Part shown: one piece after another, positions 39,330-47,232 of the stretch
Position numbering within the stretch: the first letter of the stretch is position 1
Layout of the letters: every line of letters begins with the position of its first letter
DNA from: Bacteroidia bacterium
GTDB taxonomy: Bacteria > Bacteroidota > Bacteroidia > J057 > JADKCL01
Length of the DNA: 64,000 bases
NCBI GenBank assembly: GCA_020635905.1
Contig: JACJYV010000001.1
Span: 1-64,000 of the forward strand
Reading direction: 5' to 3'
The notes under the pieces: generated by a model
The model's database searches: none
Seen by the model: only the letters and a program-made list of their open reading frames with translations
Told to the model about the DNA's origin: nothing
Program-made: the position numbers and the translations under genes

Positions 39330-41552
39330 TTAAAATCCATAACTAATCGATCCCCGAACATTGAAAGGAGTGCCGGGGGTGAAATGGATTTCTTCTACCG
39401 GGGCAGGCTCATTCTTCAGGCGGGAGGTGGTGGCAAACTGGGTTTCATTCCATTGGGTATCGAGCAGATTCTGCACCTGACAGCCAAAAGTCAGATTTTT
39501 CCATTGATAACCCGCATTTAAATCTACCACAGTATAACCTTTGGCGACCAGAGAATTGTCTTCTTTTGCGGGTCGGTCGTGCATGTGGCGAACCTTAATT
39601 CCCCAAAAAAAACCAACTGGAAGCACGACATTGGCTCCGGTCACGACCGTAAAGCTGGGCGCAAGAGGAATAAAATTGGCCGATTGGGGTTCATCCACCG
39701 AGCGGGCATGGGTGTAAGTGGCATCGAGATTGTAAAAAAGCCATTTCAAAGGTTGCCAACGCAGGCTCATTTCAGCGCCCTTTCGGTTGGTGCGTCCACT
39801 GGGCTCCACCACACCCTCATCACCCACATAGACAAATTCCTGCTGCAAATACAAATCCCATAACGCCAGATTCACAACCATCCGGGTGGTAGGTTTCCAG
39901 ATAAAGCCCAGATCAGCGCTATAGGCCGCAGGCAGGACCTGATTTCCATTTTGCGCCACTACCACCCGGGTATCATTGGAGTGAAAGCCCTTGCCCGTTT
40001 TCAAATAGTATTGAATTCGATTCGAGGGGTTGAAGAGCAGGTTCAGCTTGGGAGAAAGAATAGCCCGGGCCACGGTTTGGGTTTGGTAGGCCGGAAGTAA
40101 TTTGTCGCTATAGGAGAAAGTAAAATAATCTACCCGCAGGCCGGGATTGAGCATCCATTTGCCCCATTCGAGATTAGCCGAAGCAAAGGCCCCAAAATTG
40201 GTTTCGCTGATGTCCCCATATTTAAACTGGGCCAGGGTGGTGGAACGGTTGAGCGTGTGGGATAATTCTGTATCATGGGTCTGATCAGTTCTCAGAGAAA
40301 TCCCTGCCAGCCAGGAACCTGAGATTTTTTGACCAGAAAAATCATGGTGATACTCACTGTTGAAGCCAATCAGATTACGGCCTTCCTTCTGGTGAATCTG
40401 ATCTCCGTTAACTGAGTCGTTCAGGAAGAAGGTAAAATTGGAAAACAAATCAAAGTCATATCTTGTGTAGTACAGGCTGTTTTTAATAAGGGAATGATCG
40501 TCCAGAAATTTATCGTACGAGAACTGAACATTTGTGCGGGAAGTGCTTCCCCCTTCTGTATCGTCAATGGCTCCAAACCGGGTAATTTTATCCAGATCCA
40601 CGGCCCGTTGCGGAATCTGTCCCGAAGCATCCCAACGGCTGGTAAAGTGGGAAATGCTGAGTCCAATCTTATCAGAAGGTGAAACATAGCCGCTGTATTT
40701 GCCCAACAGGTTGATCCGTTTGAAATTTTGGGGACTGACAAAGGGGCCATCTGTAGCCAGAAATTCAGCGGCCACATAGGCAGACTGCATGTCCTGATTC
40801 AGTACATTCATCATGGCAAGCAGCCGTTGGGTATTGAACTGCCCCACTTCCAGCTTAAACAGGCTTTTATCCAGGCGCTCTTTGGTGTGAAAATCGACAA
40901 ATCCCGCCGTAGTAAGATTGCCTTTGTCTGCGTAGTAGGTACCCTTGCCGAAATTGATCTTGTCCACCGTTTCGGGGATCACAAAATGAAGGTCGGCATA
41001 GCCCTGCCCATGGGCGTGTGAGACCATGTTGACCGGCATTCCATCTACGGTGACGTTGATATCTGTGCCATGGTCGAGGTCAAATCCACGCAAAAAGATT
41101 TGCTCGGCTTTTCCCCCACCCGCATGCTGGCCAATGAACAATCCAGGCACCTGACGCAGAATTTCCTGGGATGAATTGACAGGATTGACTTTTACATCTA
41201 TGCCGGTGATCAGATTGAGGGCATTGATTTCGGGAAATATGACCACATTTTCCAGAGAGACTGCCTTCCCCTTCAACAGAATGGTCAATGGCTTTTCCAA
41301 TGATTTTACCACCAGAGTCTGGGGCTCAAAATTAAGGTGATTGACCTGAAGACTGTCCCCAATCCTGACTACCCCGAGGGTAAATTTGCCTTGCTCGTCA
41401 CTGTGGGTGTGGGATTGATTGCTCAGATTGAGCACGTTGCCGCCTTCAACTGGGACATTTTGCCGGTCACGGAGGACACCCGACAATGATTGGCCGGGCA
41501 ACAGGGAAACGCAAGACAGGAAGAGGAGGATAGAGAGGATTTTAGGGGCCAT
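39330..41552 (-). CDS. TonB-dependent outer-membrane receptor
   Basis: 740 residues. Signal peptide (ends LLPGQ, about residue 21), CarboxypepD_reg-like domain (about 22-100), plug domain (about 120-235), and a 22-stranded-type barrel to the end, finishing on the aromatic F (GSISYGF). The plug includes GFDLDHGTDINVTVDGMPVNMVSHAHGQGYADLHF, with four histidines within 30 residues on the substrate-facing loops. Such histidine-rich plugs occur in metal or metallophore receptors. The convergent Nramp-related transporter strengthens a metal-uptake reading, though the evidence is positional. No TonB box could be pinned down. Confidence 0.88.
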   Translation of the reverse strand: MAPKILSILLFLSCVSLLPGQSLSGVLRDRQNVPVEGGNVLNLSNQSHTHSDEQGKFTLGVVRIGDSLQVNHLNFEPQTLVVKSLEKPLTILLKGKAVSLENVVIFPEINALNLITGIDVKVNPVNSSQEILRQVPGLFIGQHAGGGKAEQIFLRGFDLDHGTDINVTVDGMPVNMVSHAHGQGYADLHFVIPETVDKINFGKGTYYADKGNLTTAGFVDFHTKERLDKSLFKLEVGQFNTQRLLAMMNVLNQDMQSAYVAAEFLATDGPFVSPQNFKRINLLGKYSGYVSPSDKIGLSISHFTSRWDASGQIPQRAVDLDKITRFGAIDDTEGGSTSRTNVQFSYDKFLDDHSLIKNSLYYTRYDFDLFSNFTFFLNDSVNGDQIHQKEGRNLIGFNSEYHHDFSGQKISGSWLAGISLRTDQTHDTELSHTLNRSTTLAQFKYGDISETNFGAFASANLEWGKWMLNPGLRVDYFTFSYSDKLLPAYQTQTVARAILSPKLNLLFNPSNRIQYYLKTGKGFHSNDTRVVVAQNGNQVLPAAYSADLGFIWKPTTRMVVNLALWDLYLQQEFVYVGDEGVVEPSGRTNRKGAEMSLRWQPLKWLFYNLDATYTHARSVDEPQSANFIPLAPSFTVVTGANVVLPVGFFWGIKVRHMHDRPAKEDNSLVAKGYTVVDLNAGYQWKNLTFGCQVQNLLDTQWNETQFATTSRLKNEPAPVEEIHFTPGTPFNVRGSISYGF

Positions 41553-41906
41553 GCGGGCAGTCTGGTTTGGATGAAGGGTTTATCAGGTGAATGACCATTA
41601 AGTTACGAATTTGGTCAGAGATTGGATTATACCCGGGGGAATTTGGACAAAATACCAGGTAATTTGCGCCAGTCCATACCTGCTTCAATCACACCCAATT
41701 GCCACAAAGTGGTTTCAGGCTAATAAAGAGATTCCCAAATGCAGGAAAAAGTTACATCCAAGCAGGGAAAACCCTGATTTTTCCCAGGACGCTGCTGGCT
41801 GGTAACCAGGATAATTCCTGCTTTGAGGTAGGGTTGGGGTGGTTGGAAGGTTGGGGAAAGGAAGTTTCGGGTAGGAAAGAGATTGTGAATGACCACAGTC
41901 GAAGGA
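41553..41906. other. Intergenic region, 354 bp, nothing identified
   Basis: Separates the TonB receptor start from the 3' end of the eCIS-cargo-like gene. Small frames on both strands overlap each other without features. I see no hairpin with a U-run and no repeat family. Confidence 0.5.
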
Positions 41907-43220
41907 TTATTTTTTTGCAGCTGCATGCTTCGAATCAAGTTGCTTTCGATAAGCAACCAATGCATCATATCGTTTTCCTTGCCCTTCCTTATGGACATCG
42001 GGTATTAACCGCAGGTAGGCTCCAAAAACTTCTGAGACTTGCGATCCTAATCTTCGTTCGGGACTTTCCCTTAAGAGCTGTGCGCCGATACCCTTCAAGT
42101 GGCTGAAACGGGGCATGTTGAATGCTGCAGGGCCCAATATCTGAAGTTGTCGGATCACGCCCCGGTATTCGATCTCCTCAGCAAGTTCTATATACCTGGC
42201 TCTGGAAATAGGTCCCGTCCCTTTTGTGCCCACCCCCATTGCAGCCAAATCAAGCACCTGGATTTCACCTAAAGCGGCGACGTTGCTCATTTCCTGAATC
42301 AAAGCCATAGCTGCCTCCTGTTGGCTGGCAATACCTCCATGGATATTGATGAAGCCAGAGTGAGGATTGGATTGAGTTCCTGCCTGGCGGATGCTGGTTA
42401 CAAAAACTCTCCCTCCCACTCTGGTCAGCAAGTCCTTTACCAATGGATTCTGGGCATAAGCCCCCAAAACCTGTAAGGGATCCTCCCGTTCGATTTTGCC
42501 CACGCCTACCAATCTGCGGATTTCTGCTTCAACCGCCCCTGGGCGCGAATGTGAATTTCGGTAGGCCTCCGCAATGCCTTCCTCGTAGGCCCTTCTCCCA
42601 TCTGAATCCTCGGGCATTTGTGCGTATGTACCTTTCCCCATGGAGGAAGATGAATGCATTTTGGAATCCGCCGCGGCAGCAACCGGAGAGGGGGCTGCAG
42701 CTTTGCTTCCAATTACCACTCCCTGTTCAGGCTGAGCATGAGGCAGGGCATCTGTAATAGGGTTACTTCCGCTTCGAATCAGTATTGTATTCATGTGGGC
42801 AATTGCGGGAGAATTGATGGCCAAACCTTTGCCTGCCAGTTGGACATTTAGTTCAGCGGGAGTCATCGCAGCAAACCATCGGGCCCATTCCAGATTGGGT
42901 CTGAAATCACCTGCCGGGACAGGTCCAACCACCCTTTGCACCACAGGTGACCCGATTGGCGGACTTTTCAATTGAAGAGGTGAAACCCGGGTCTCTGATC
43001 CCCTGATCCTGATTGTATCTGCAGCCACTTTTTGATTCATCATTTCCTGAAATGCCATCTGCTTTCGCACCATGGGGTGATGGTCCGCAGATTCGGCAAG
43101 GGTTCGTTGGAATTCCAATTCCGGCCGGTTATCCGTAAAAGATCCGCCCCCCCCGGTAACTTGTGGGATTATTTTTTCCTGGGAAATCTGATCGGGGGAA
43201 TGTTCAAAATTCGGGCACAT
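41907..43220 (-). CDS. eCIS-cargo-like protein without the HEAWH core
   Basis: 437 residues, no signal peptide. Residues 28-70 are the leader motif seen in the DUF4157 proteins: FTDNRPELEFQRTLAESADHHP followed by MAFQEMMNQKVAA. The GLPxxLKSG, HEAWH and GLExEAD blocks are missing altogether, so the leader is joined directly to a C-terminal domain (about 100-437). That domain contains FINIHGGIASQQEAAMALIQEMSNVAALG (near 290-320), in which QEMSN occupies the place of an HExxH; it could be a decayed zinc-protease motif, but this is speculative. Probable toxin or cargo of the same delivery system. A PVVQRVV cleavage-like motif sits near 90-96. Confidence 0.65.
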   Translation of the reverse strand: MCPNFEHSPDQISQEKIIPQVTGGGGSFTDNRPELEFQRTLAESADHHPMVRKQMAFQEMMNQKVAADTIRIRGSETRVSPLQLKSPPIGSPVVQRVVGPVPAGDFRPNLEWARWFAAMTPAELNVQLAGKGLAINSPAIAHMNTILIRSGSNPITDALPHAQPEQGVVIGSKAAAPSPVAAAADSKMHSSSSMGKGTYAQMPEDSDGRRAYEEGIAEAYRNSHSRPGAVEAEIRRLVGVGKIEREDPLQVLGAYAQNPLVKDLLTRVGGRVFVTSIRQAGTQSNPHSGFINIHGGIASQQEAAMALIQEMSNVAALGEIQVLDLAAMGVGTKGTGPISRARYIELAEEIEYRGVIRQLQILGPAAFNMPRFSHLKGIGAQLLRESPERRLGSQVSEVFGAYLRLIPDVHKEGQGKRYDALVAYRKQLDSKHAAAKK

Positions 43221-43357
43221 AATATTCTTTTCAACCTAAGCATCACCGGGTCTGTGGGCCTGTGATATTTCTAAATTACATAAATCCTCCCAACCCACAA
43301 CCACCTGCTCTGTCCTTTCCCCTGATACTTATCCCCTCTCCCTCATCCCAACCCAAA

Positions 43358-43390
43358 CTGACCGTTGAAAGCTGACCGCTGACGGCTGAA
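43358..43390. repeat. GCTGACCGCTGA repeat tract
   Basis: Degenerate ACTGACCGTTGAAAGCTGACCGCTGACGGCTGAATG-type run upstream of the helicase promoter, related to 12216-12250 and 15745-15819. Confidence 0.6.
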
Positions 43391-43427
43391 TGCAGAATGC
43401 CATAACCTGATTATGAAAACATTTGCC

Positions 43428-43435
43428 TACCTTTG
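43428..43435 (+). promoter_or_regulatory. Promoter -7 box of the DEAD-box helicase gene
   Basis: TACCTTTG matches TAnnTTTG exactly; transcription would begin near 43441, 13 bases before the ATG. No clean TTTG -33 box was found at the expected distance. Confidence 0.5.
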
Positions 43436-43453
43436 CGGCATATTAAATATAGA

Positions 43454-44836
43454 ATGACATTCAAAGACTTAGGGTTAATCCCCCCACTTTTAAAAGCGCT
43501 CGAAGAAAAAGGCTACTCAATCCCCACTCCCATCCAGGAACAATCCATCCCCATCCTGCTGAAAGGCAAGGATTTGCTGGGCTGCGCCCAGACCGGGACC
43601 GGTAAAACCGCCTCTTTCGCCCTGCCCATTATCCAGTATCTTTACAATTCTTACCACGAAGAAAAGGGACGCCGTCCCATTCGCGCCCTGATTGTAACCC
43701 CCACCCGCGAACTGGCTATCCAGATTGAGGAGAATTTCACTGCATACAGCAAATATACCCCACTGCGCACCGCCGTCATTTTTGGTGGCGTGAAGCAAGG
43801 CGCCCAAACCGAGGCCCTGCGCCGCGGGGTGGATATTCTGGTGGCTACCCCCGGACGTCTGCTCGACCTGATTCAGCAGGGATACATTACCCTGCGTGAT
43901 ATTGAGCACTTTGTGCTGGACGAGGCCGACCGCATGCTCGACATGGGTTTCATCCACGACATCAAAAGGATCATTGGCCTGCTGCCTCAGCACCGCCAAT
44001 CCCTCTTTTTCTCGGCCACCATGGCCCCTGAAATTGTAGCCCTTTCCCGTAAGATTCTGGGTGATTTCGACCGGGTAACCGTTAAACCCGAGCAGACCAC
44101 AGCCGAGAAAGTAGGCCAGTCGCTCTACTATGTCAGCAAAAAGGGCAAAACCAAATTGCTGGTATATCTGCTGCAAACCGAGCCCATTGATTCGGCCCTG
44201 GTATTTTCCCGCACCAAACACGGCGCCAATAAGATTGTGAAGCTTTTGGATAAAGCTGGCATCGACGCAGCCGCCATTCATGGAAATAAATCTCAGGCTG
44301 CCCGGCAAAAGGCCCTGGGTGATTTCAAAAGCGGACAAACCCGGGTGCTGATCGCCACCGACATTGCGGCGCGCGGGATCGATGTGGAGGAACTTTCCCA
44401 CGTGATCAATTACGACCTGCCCAATGTCCCCGAGACTTACGTACACCGCATCGGCCGTACCGGCCGGGCAGGAGCCAGCGGAGTGGCCATTTCATTTTGT
44501 AATGAAGAGGAACGCGCTTACCTGCGCGACATTCAGAAGCTGATCAATCAGCGTATTCCTGTGATCGAAGATCACCCCTTCCTGCACATCGGGGAGGACG
44601 AAGCCTCAGAAATTGATGGGGATGACCGTCCGGAAAGGAGATTTCAATCGCGGGGAGGCGGAGGCCGCAACCCCAGAGGCGGTCAAAACCGCCCTGCCAA
44701 TGGTCCGCGCTCCCAAAATGAAGGCGGAAATAACCGGGGAGGCGAAGCCTCTCCCACCAACTCTGGTTCTGGCACAGAAACCCGCACTTCCAATAATCAC
44801 CGCAGAAACCGCCGTCGGCCCAGGGGAAGGAATTAA
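43454..44836 (+). CDS. rhlE: DEAD-box ATP-dependent RNA helicase, RhlE-like
   Basis: 460 residues from the ATG at 43454 (the longer frame begins at TTG 43433, inside the promoter box). Complete helicase core: Q-motif with IPTPIQEQSIP, motif I AQTGTGKT, motif Ia PTRELA, motif Ib TPGRL, motif II DEAD in VLDEADRMLDMGF, motif III SAT, motif IV ALVFSRTK, motif V ATDIAARGID, motif VI HRIGRTGR. The tail after residue 390 is glycine/arginine/asparagine-rich (RGGGGRNPRGG...NRRRPRGRN), as in RhlE-type helicases that act in ribosome assembly and cold response. The symbol is by resemblance; members of this clade are not always functionally equal. No operon partner. Confidence 0.9.
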   Translation: MTFKDLGLIPPLLKALEEKGYSIPTPIQEQSIPILLKGKDLLGCAQTGTGKTASFALPIIQYLYNSYHEEKGRRPIRALIVTPTRELAIQIEENFTAYSKYTPLRTAVIFGGVKQGAQTEALRRGVDILVATPGRLLDLIQQGYITLRDIEHFVLDEADRMLDMGFIHDIKRIIGLLPQHRQSLFFSATMAPEIVALSRKILGDFDRVTVKPEQTTAEKVGQSLYYVSKKGKTKLLVYLLQTEPIDSALVFSRTKHGANKIVKLLDKAGIDAAAIHGNKSQAARQKALGDFKSGQTRVLIATDIAARGIDVEELSHVINYDLPNVPETYVHRIGRTGRAGASGVAISFCNEEERAYLRDIQKLINQRIPVIEDHPFLHIGEDEASEIDGDDRPERRFQSRGGGGRNPRGGQNRPANGPRSQNEGGNNRGGEASPTNSGSGTETRTSNNHRRNRRRPRGRN

Positions 44837-44838
44837 GC

Positions 44839-44855
44839 TAAACGGTTTACGGTTG
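44839..44855. repeat. GTTTACGG unit
   Basis: Short AAACGGTTTACGGTTGC between the convergent helicase and SulP genes; the reverse complement of the GTAAACTG family. Confidence 0.45.
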
Positions 44856-44892
44856 CATTGGGGTGGTGATTCCAATCAGTGAATCCTTAACC

Positions 44893-46497
44893 TCACTCCT
44901 GCCCCATTTCTTCGAATTCGGCGCGGACGCGGGCCATCATGTTGGGGGCCTTTTGTTCGTTCCAGCCAACAAAGTGCACTCTGGTACCCCAGGGGCGGGC
45001 TTTGACTTCGAAATCGTCGATGATCTCGATGATGTCGGGATGAATGTTGCGGCTTTTTGAGGCGTCAATGATTACTTCTGCACCCTTGGGCAGGATTTCG
45101 AGGGTGCGCAGGATACTGGCTTTGTTGAGGAAGCTCACATCCTCCGAAAGCTGAATCTGGACAGGCTCTCCCGGCTGGTAGGCTTCGGCATCGAAATGGT
45201 AAGGAACTTTGTAATTATTCCACAAAATCTGCACAATGGCCACCACCAGTCCCAGGGCAATTCCAATCAGCAGATCGGTGAAGACCAGTCCCAGAATGGT
45301 GACCACGAAAGGGATAAACTGTCCCATACCCTTGCGGTACATCGCTTTGAAAAGGGATGGTTTGGCCAGCTTATAACCTACCAGCAACAAAATCGCCGCC
45401 AGACTGGCCAGGGGAATGAGGTTGAGCACTTTGGGAATGGCCATGGCGCAGCCCAGCAGTAAAATACCATGCAAAAAAGACGAAGCCCGGGAGCGTCCGC
45501 CTGATTGCACATTGGCCGAACTCCTTACAATAACCTGGGTAATGGGGATGCCGCCAATCAGGCCCGAAACCATATTTCCAACTCCCTGAGCCAATAGTTC
45601 ACGATTGGTGGGGGTAATGCGTTTCTGGGGGTCGAGTTTGTCGATGGCTTCCACCGAAAGCAGGGTTTCCAGGCTGGCCACCACGGCGATGGTACCTGCG
45701 ACGAGATATAAATGGGGATTATTCCACTGACTGAAATCTGGCAGGGTAAACTGCAGGATAAATCCTTTGAGAGAATCAGCCACCGGCACGTTGACACTGT
45801 GTTCGGGATCCAGGGCCAGCCCTTCCATGTTTTTGAACAGCATATTGAGTCCGATTCCGGCCAGCACAGCCAGCAAAGGCCCCTGGATCAGGCGGGAGGT
45901 GGGTAATTTCTTCATGAAAGGCCGTTCCCACAGGATGAGAATGGCCAGACTGACCAGGGTAATGATGATGGCCCCGGGAGTGACATAATCTATGATGTTG
46001 GCCAGTTCTGAAAGGGTGTTTTGTCCGTCGGATTGGCTGAATTCGAAATCACCCTCAGGATCTTTGTCGTAGCCGAGGGCGTGGGGAATCTGTTTGAGGA
46101 TAATGATGATGCCGATGCCCGAAAGCATGCCTTTGATCACCGCGGAGGGAAAATAGTAGCCAATTACGCCTGCCTTGAGTAGCCCAAGGGCCACCTGCAT
46201 CACGCCCGCTATGACTACGGCAGAAAGAAAGATTTCAAAGGAGCCCAGGTCCTGAATGGCATTGAGCACGATCACGGCCAGGCCGGCTGCAGGACCGCTG
46301 ATTCCCAAGGGGGAACGGCTGATGAGCGAAACCACGATCCCGCCGATGATGCCGGAAATGATGCCAGAAAAAAGCGGGGCTCCGGAGGCCAGGGCGATGC
46401 CCAGACACAGGGGCAGAGCCACCAGAAACACCACCAGACTGGAGGGCAGGTCATATTTGAGGTTTCCGAAGAAACCTTTATTATTTTCAGATTGCAT
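44893..46497 (-). CDS. SulP-family inorganic anion transporter with STAS-like tail
   Basis: 534 residues. About eleven membrane helices starting from SSLVVFLVALPLCLGIALASG, with the SulP signature ISGPAAGLAVIVL near residues 67-79. The conserved inner segment TPTNRELLAQGVGNMVSGLIGGIPITQVIVRSSANVQSGGRSRASSFLHG is typical of family members that transport sulfate, bicarbonate or related anions. The C-terminal part, about 445-525 (LSEDVSFLNKASILRTLEILPKGAEVIIDASKS), is STAS-domain-like. No carbonic anhydrase neighbour to decide the substrate. Length is normal, and no frameshift is seen. Confidence 0.9.
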   Translation of the reverse strand: MQSENNKGFFGNLKYDLPSSLVVFLVALPLCLGIALASGAPLFSGIISGIIGGIVVSLISRSPLGISGPAAGLAVIVLNAIQDLGSFEIFLSAVVIAGVMQVALGLLKAGVIGYYFPSAVIKGMLSGIGIIIILKQIPHALGYDKDPEGDFEFSQSDGQNTLSELANIIDYVTPGAIIITLVSLAILILWERPFMKKLPTSRLIQGPLLAVLAGIGLNMLFKNMEGLALDPEHSVNVPVADSLKGFILQFTLPDFSQWNNPHLYLVAGTIAVVASLETLLSVEAIDKLDPQKRITPTNRELLAQGVGNMVSGLIGGIPITQVIVRSSANVQSGGRSRASSFLHGILLLGCAMAIPKVLNLIPLASLAAILLLVGYKLAKPSLFKAMYRKGMGQFIPFVVTILGLVFTDLLIGIALGLVVAIVQILWNNYKVPYHFDAEAYQPGEPVQIQLSEDVSFLNKASILRTLEILPKGAEVIIDASKSRNIHPDIIEIIDDFEVKARPWGTRVHFVGWNEQKAPNMMARVRAEFEEMGQE

Positions 46498-46623
46498 GAG
46501 ACAAATTTTGAATGACTGTCATGGAGACAGGGAAAAATTAAAAATCACCGTTCCCTCCGGGGAGGAATCAGCTGAGTAGAAACGTAATGTGATATTCGGG
46601 AGAGGAGGCTCCCAATGATGCAA

Positions 46624-46953
46624 TCAGGAAAATTCGGGGGGAGGGGTCAGAATGTCGAAATGGAAATTTCCGTGCCAGAAATGGGGTGCAGGATGCACCC
46701 TGAAACTGCTGACCTGGCTGGGAGTCCAGGCCTGAAATCCAGGCAGAAACTCATCTGAATCGGCGTTCTCAGTTTCATTTTCGCCATCCTGTTCTGCTTC
46801 ACTGTCAGCCAGTTCGATCAGATCAAAGTCAATGAAATTGAGGCATTGCTCCATCACATTATTGGTGAGAAAGGTAAACAGCAACAGCAACATGCAAGCC
46901 TGCAGGGGAATGCGGTTAACTGGTTTCCTTTTGGTTTTACTGCCGGAGTTCAT
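46624..46953 (-). CDS. Small membrane-anchored hypothetical protein
   Basis: 109 residues. Basic N-terminus (MNSGSKTKRKPVNRI), one hydrophobic segment (PLQACMLLLLFTFLTNN, 15-31) that may be a signal or anchor, then an acidic stretch (DSEAEQDGENETENADSDE) and an aromatic, proline-containing end (WTPSQVSSFRVHPAPHFWHGNFHF). No named family. Transcribed divergently from the CotH-type gene across a 279-bp gap with no identified element. It could be real or a small frame preserved by chance; the anchor-plus-acidic layout recurs in Bacteroidota. Confidence 0.45.
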   Translation of the reverse strand: MNSGSKTKRKPVNRIPLQACMLLLLFTFLTNNVMEQCLNFIDFDLIELADSEAEQDGENETENADSDEFLPGFQAWTPSQVSSFRVHPAPHFWHGNFHFDILTPPPEFS

Positions 46954-47232
46954 TTTGATAAATCTAAATTACGGAATAAAGACCCATTCACCGCAAGTTT
47001 AAAACGAAACCAGCCCTGGATTATTAAGTTAATTTTACGTGAACGAAACACAACCCTGACTTCTCCTCTGTCTGGCTCCTGATCAGATAAAATATGTCGA
47101 AAAACTATATAACAGGCCATTTTTAATCAGAAAGGCATATTCTTTACAAAACATTTAGAAAATCAGATAAGTCATTTTTATTAGTCATAATTAACCTTAA
47201 ATTAACATTGGAATTTAAGGAATGGAAAGATT
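46954..47232. other. Divergent intergenic region
   Basis: 279 bp, AT-rich toward 47100-47220. No hairpin with U-run. AAGGAATGGAAAGA at 47217-47230 is a plausible ribosome binding site for the TTG-initiated CotH-type gene. Confidence 0.45.
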
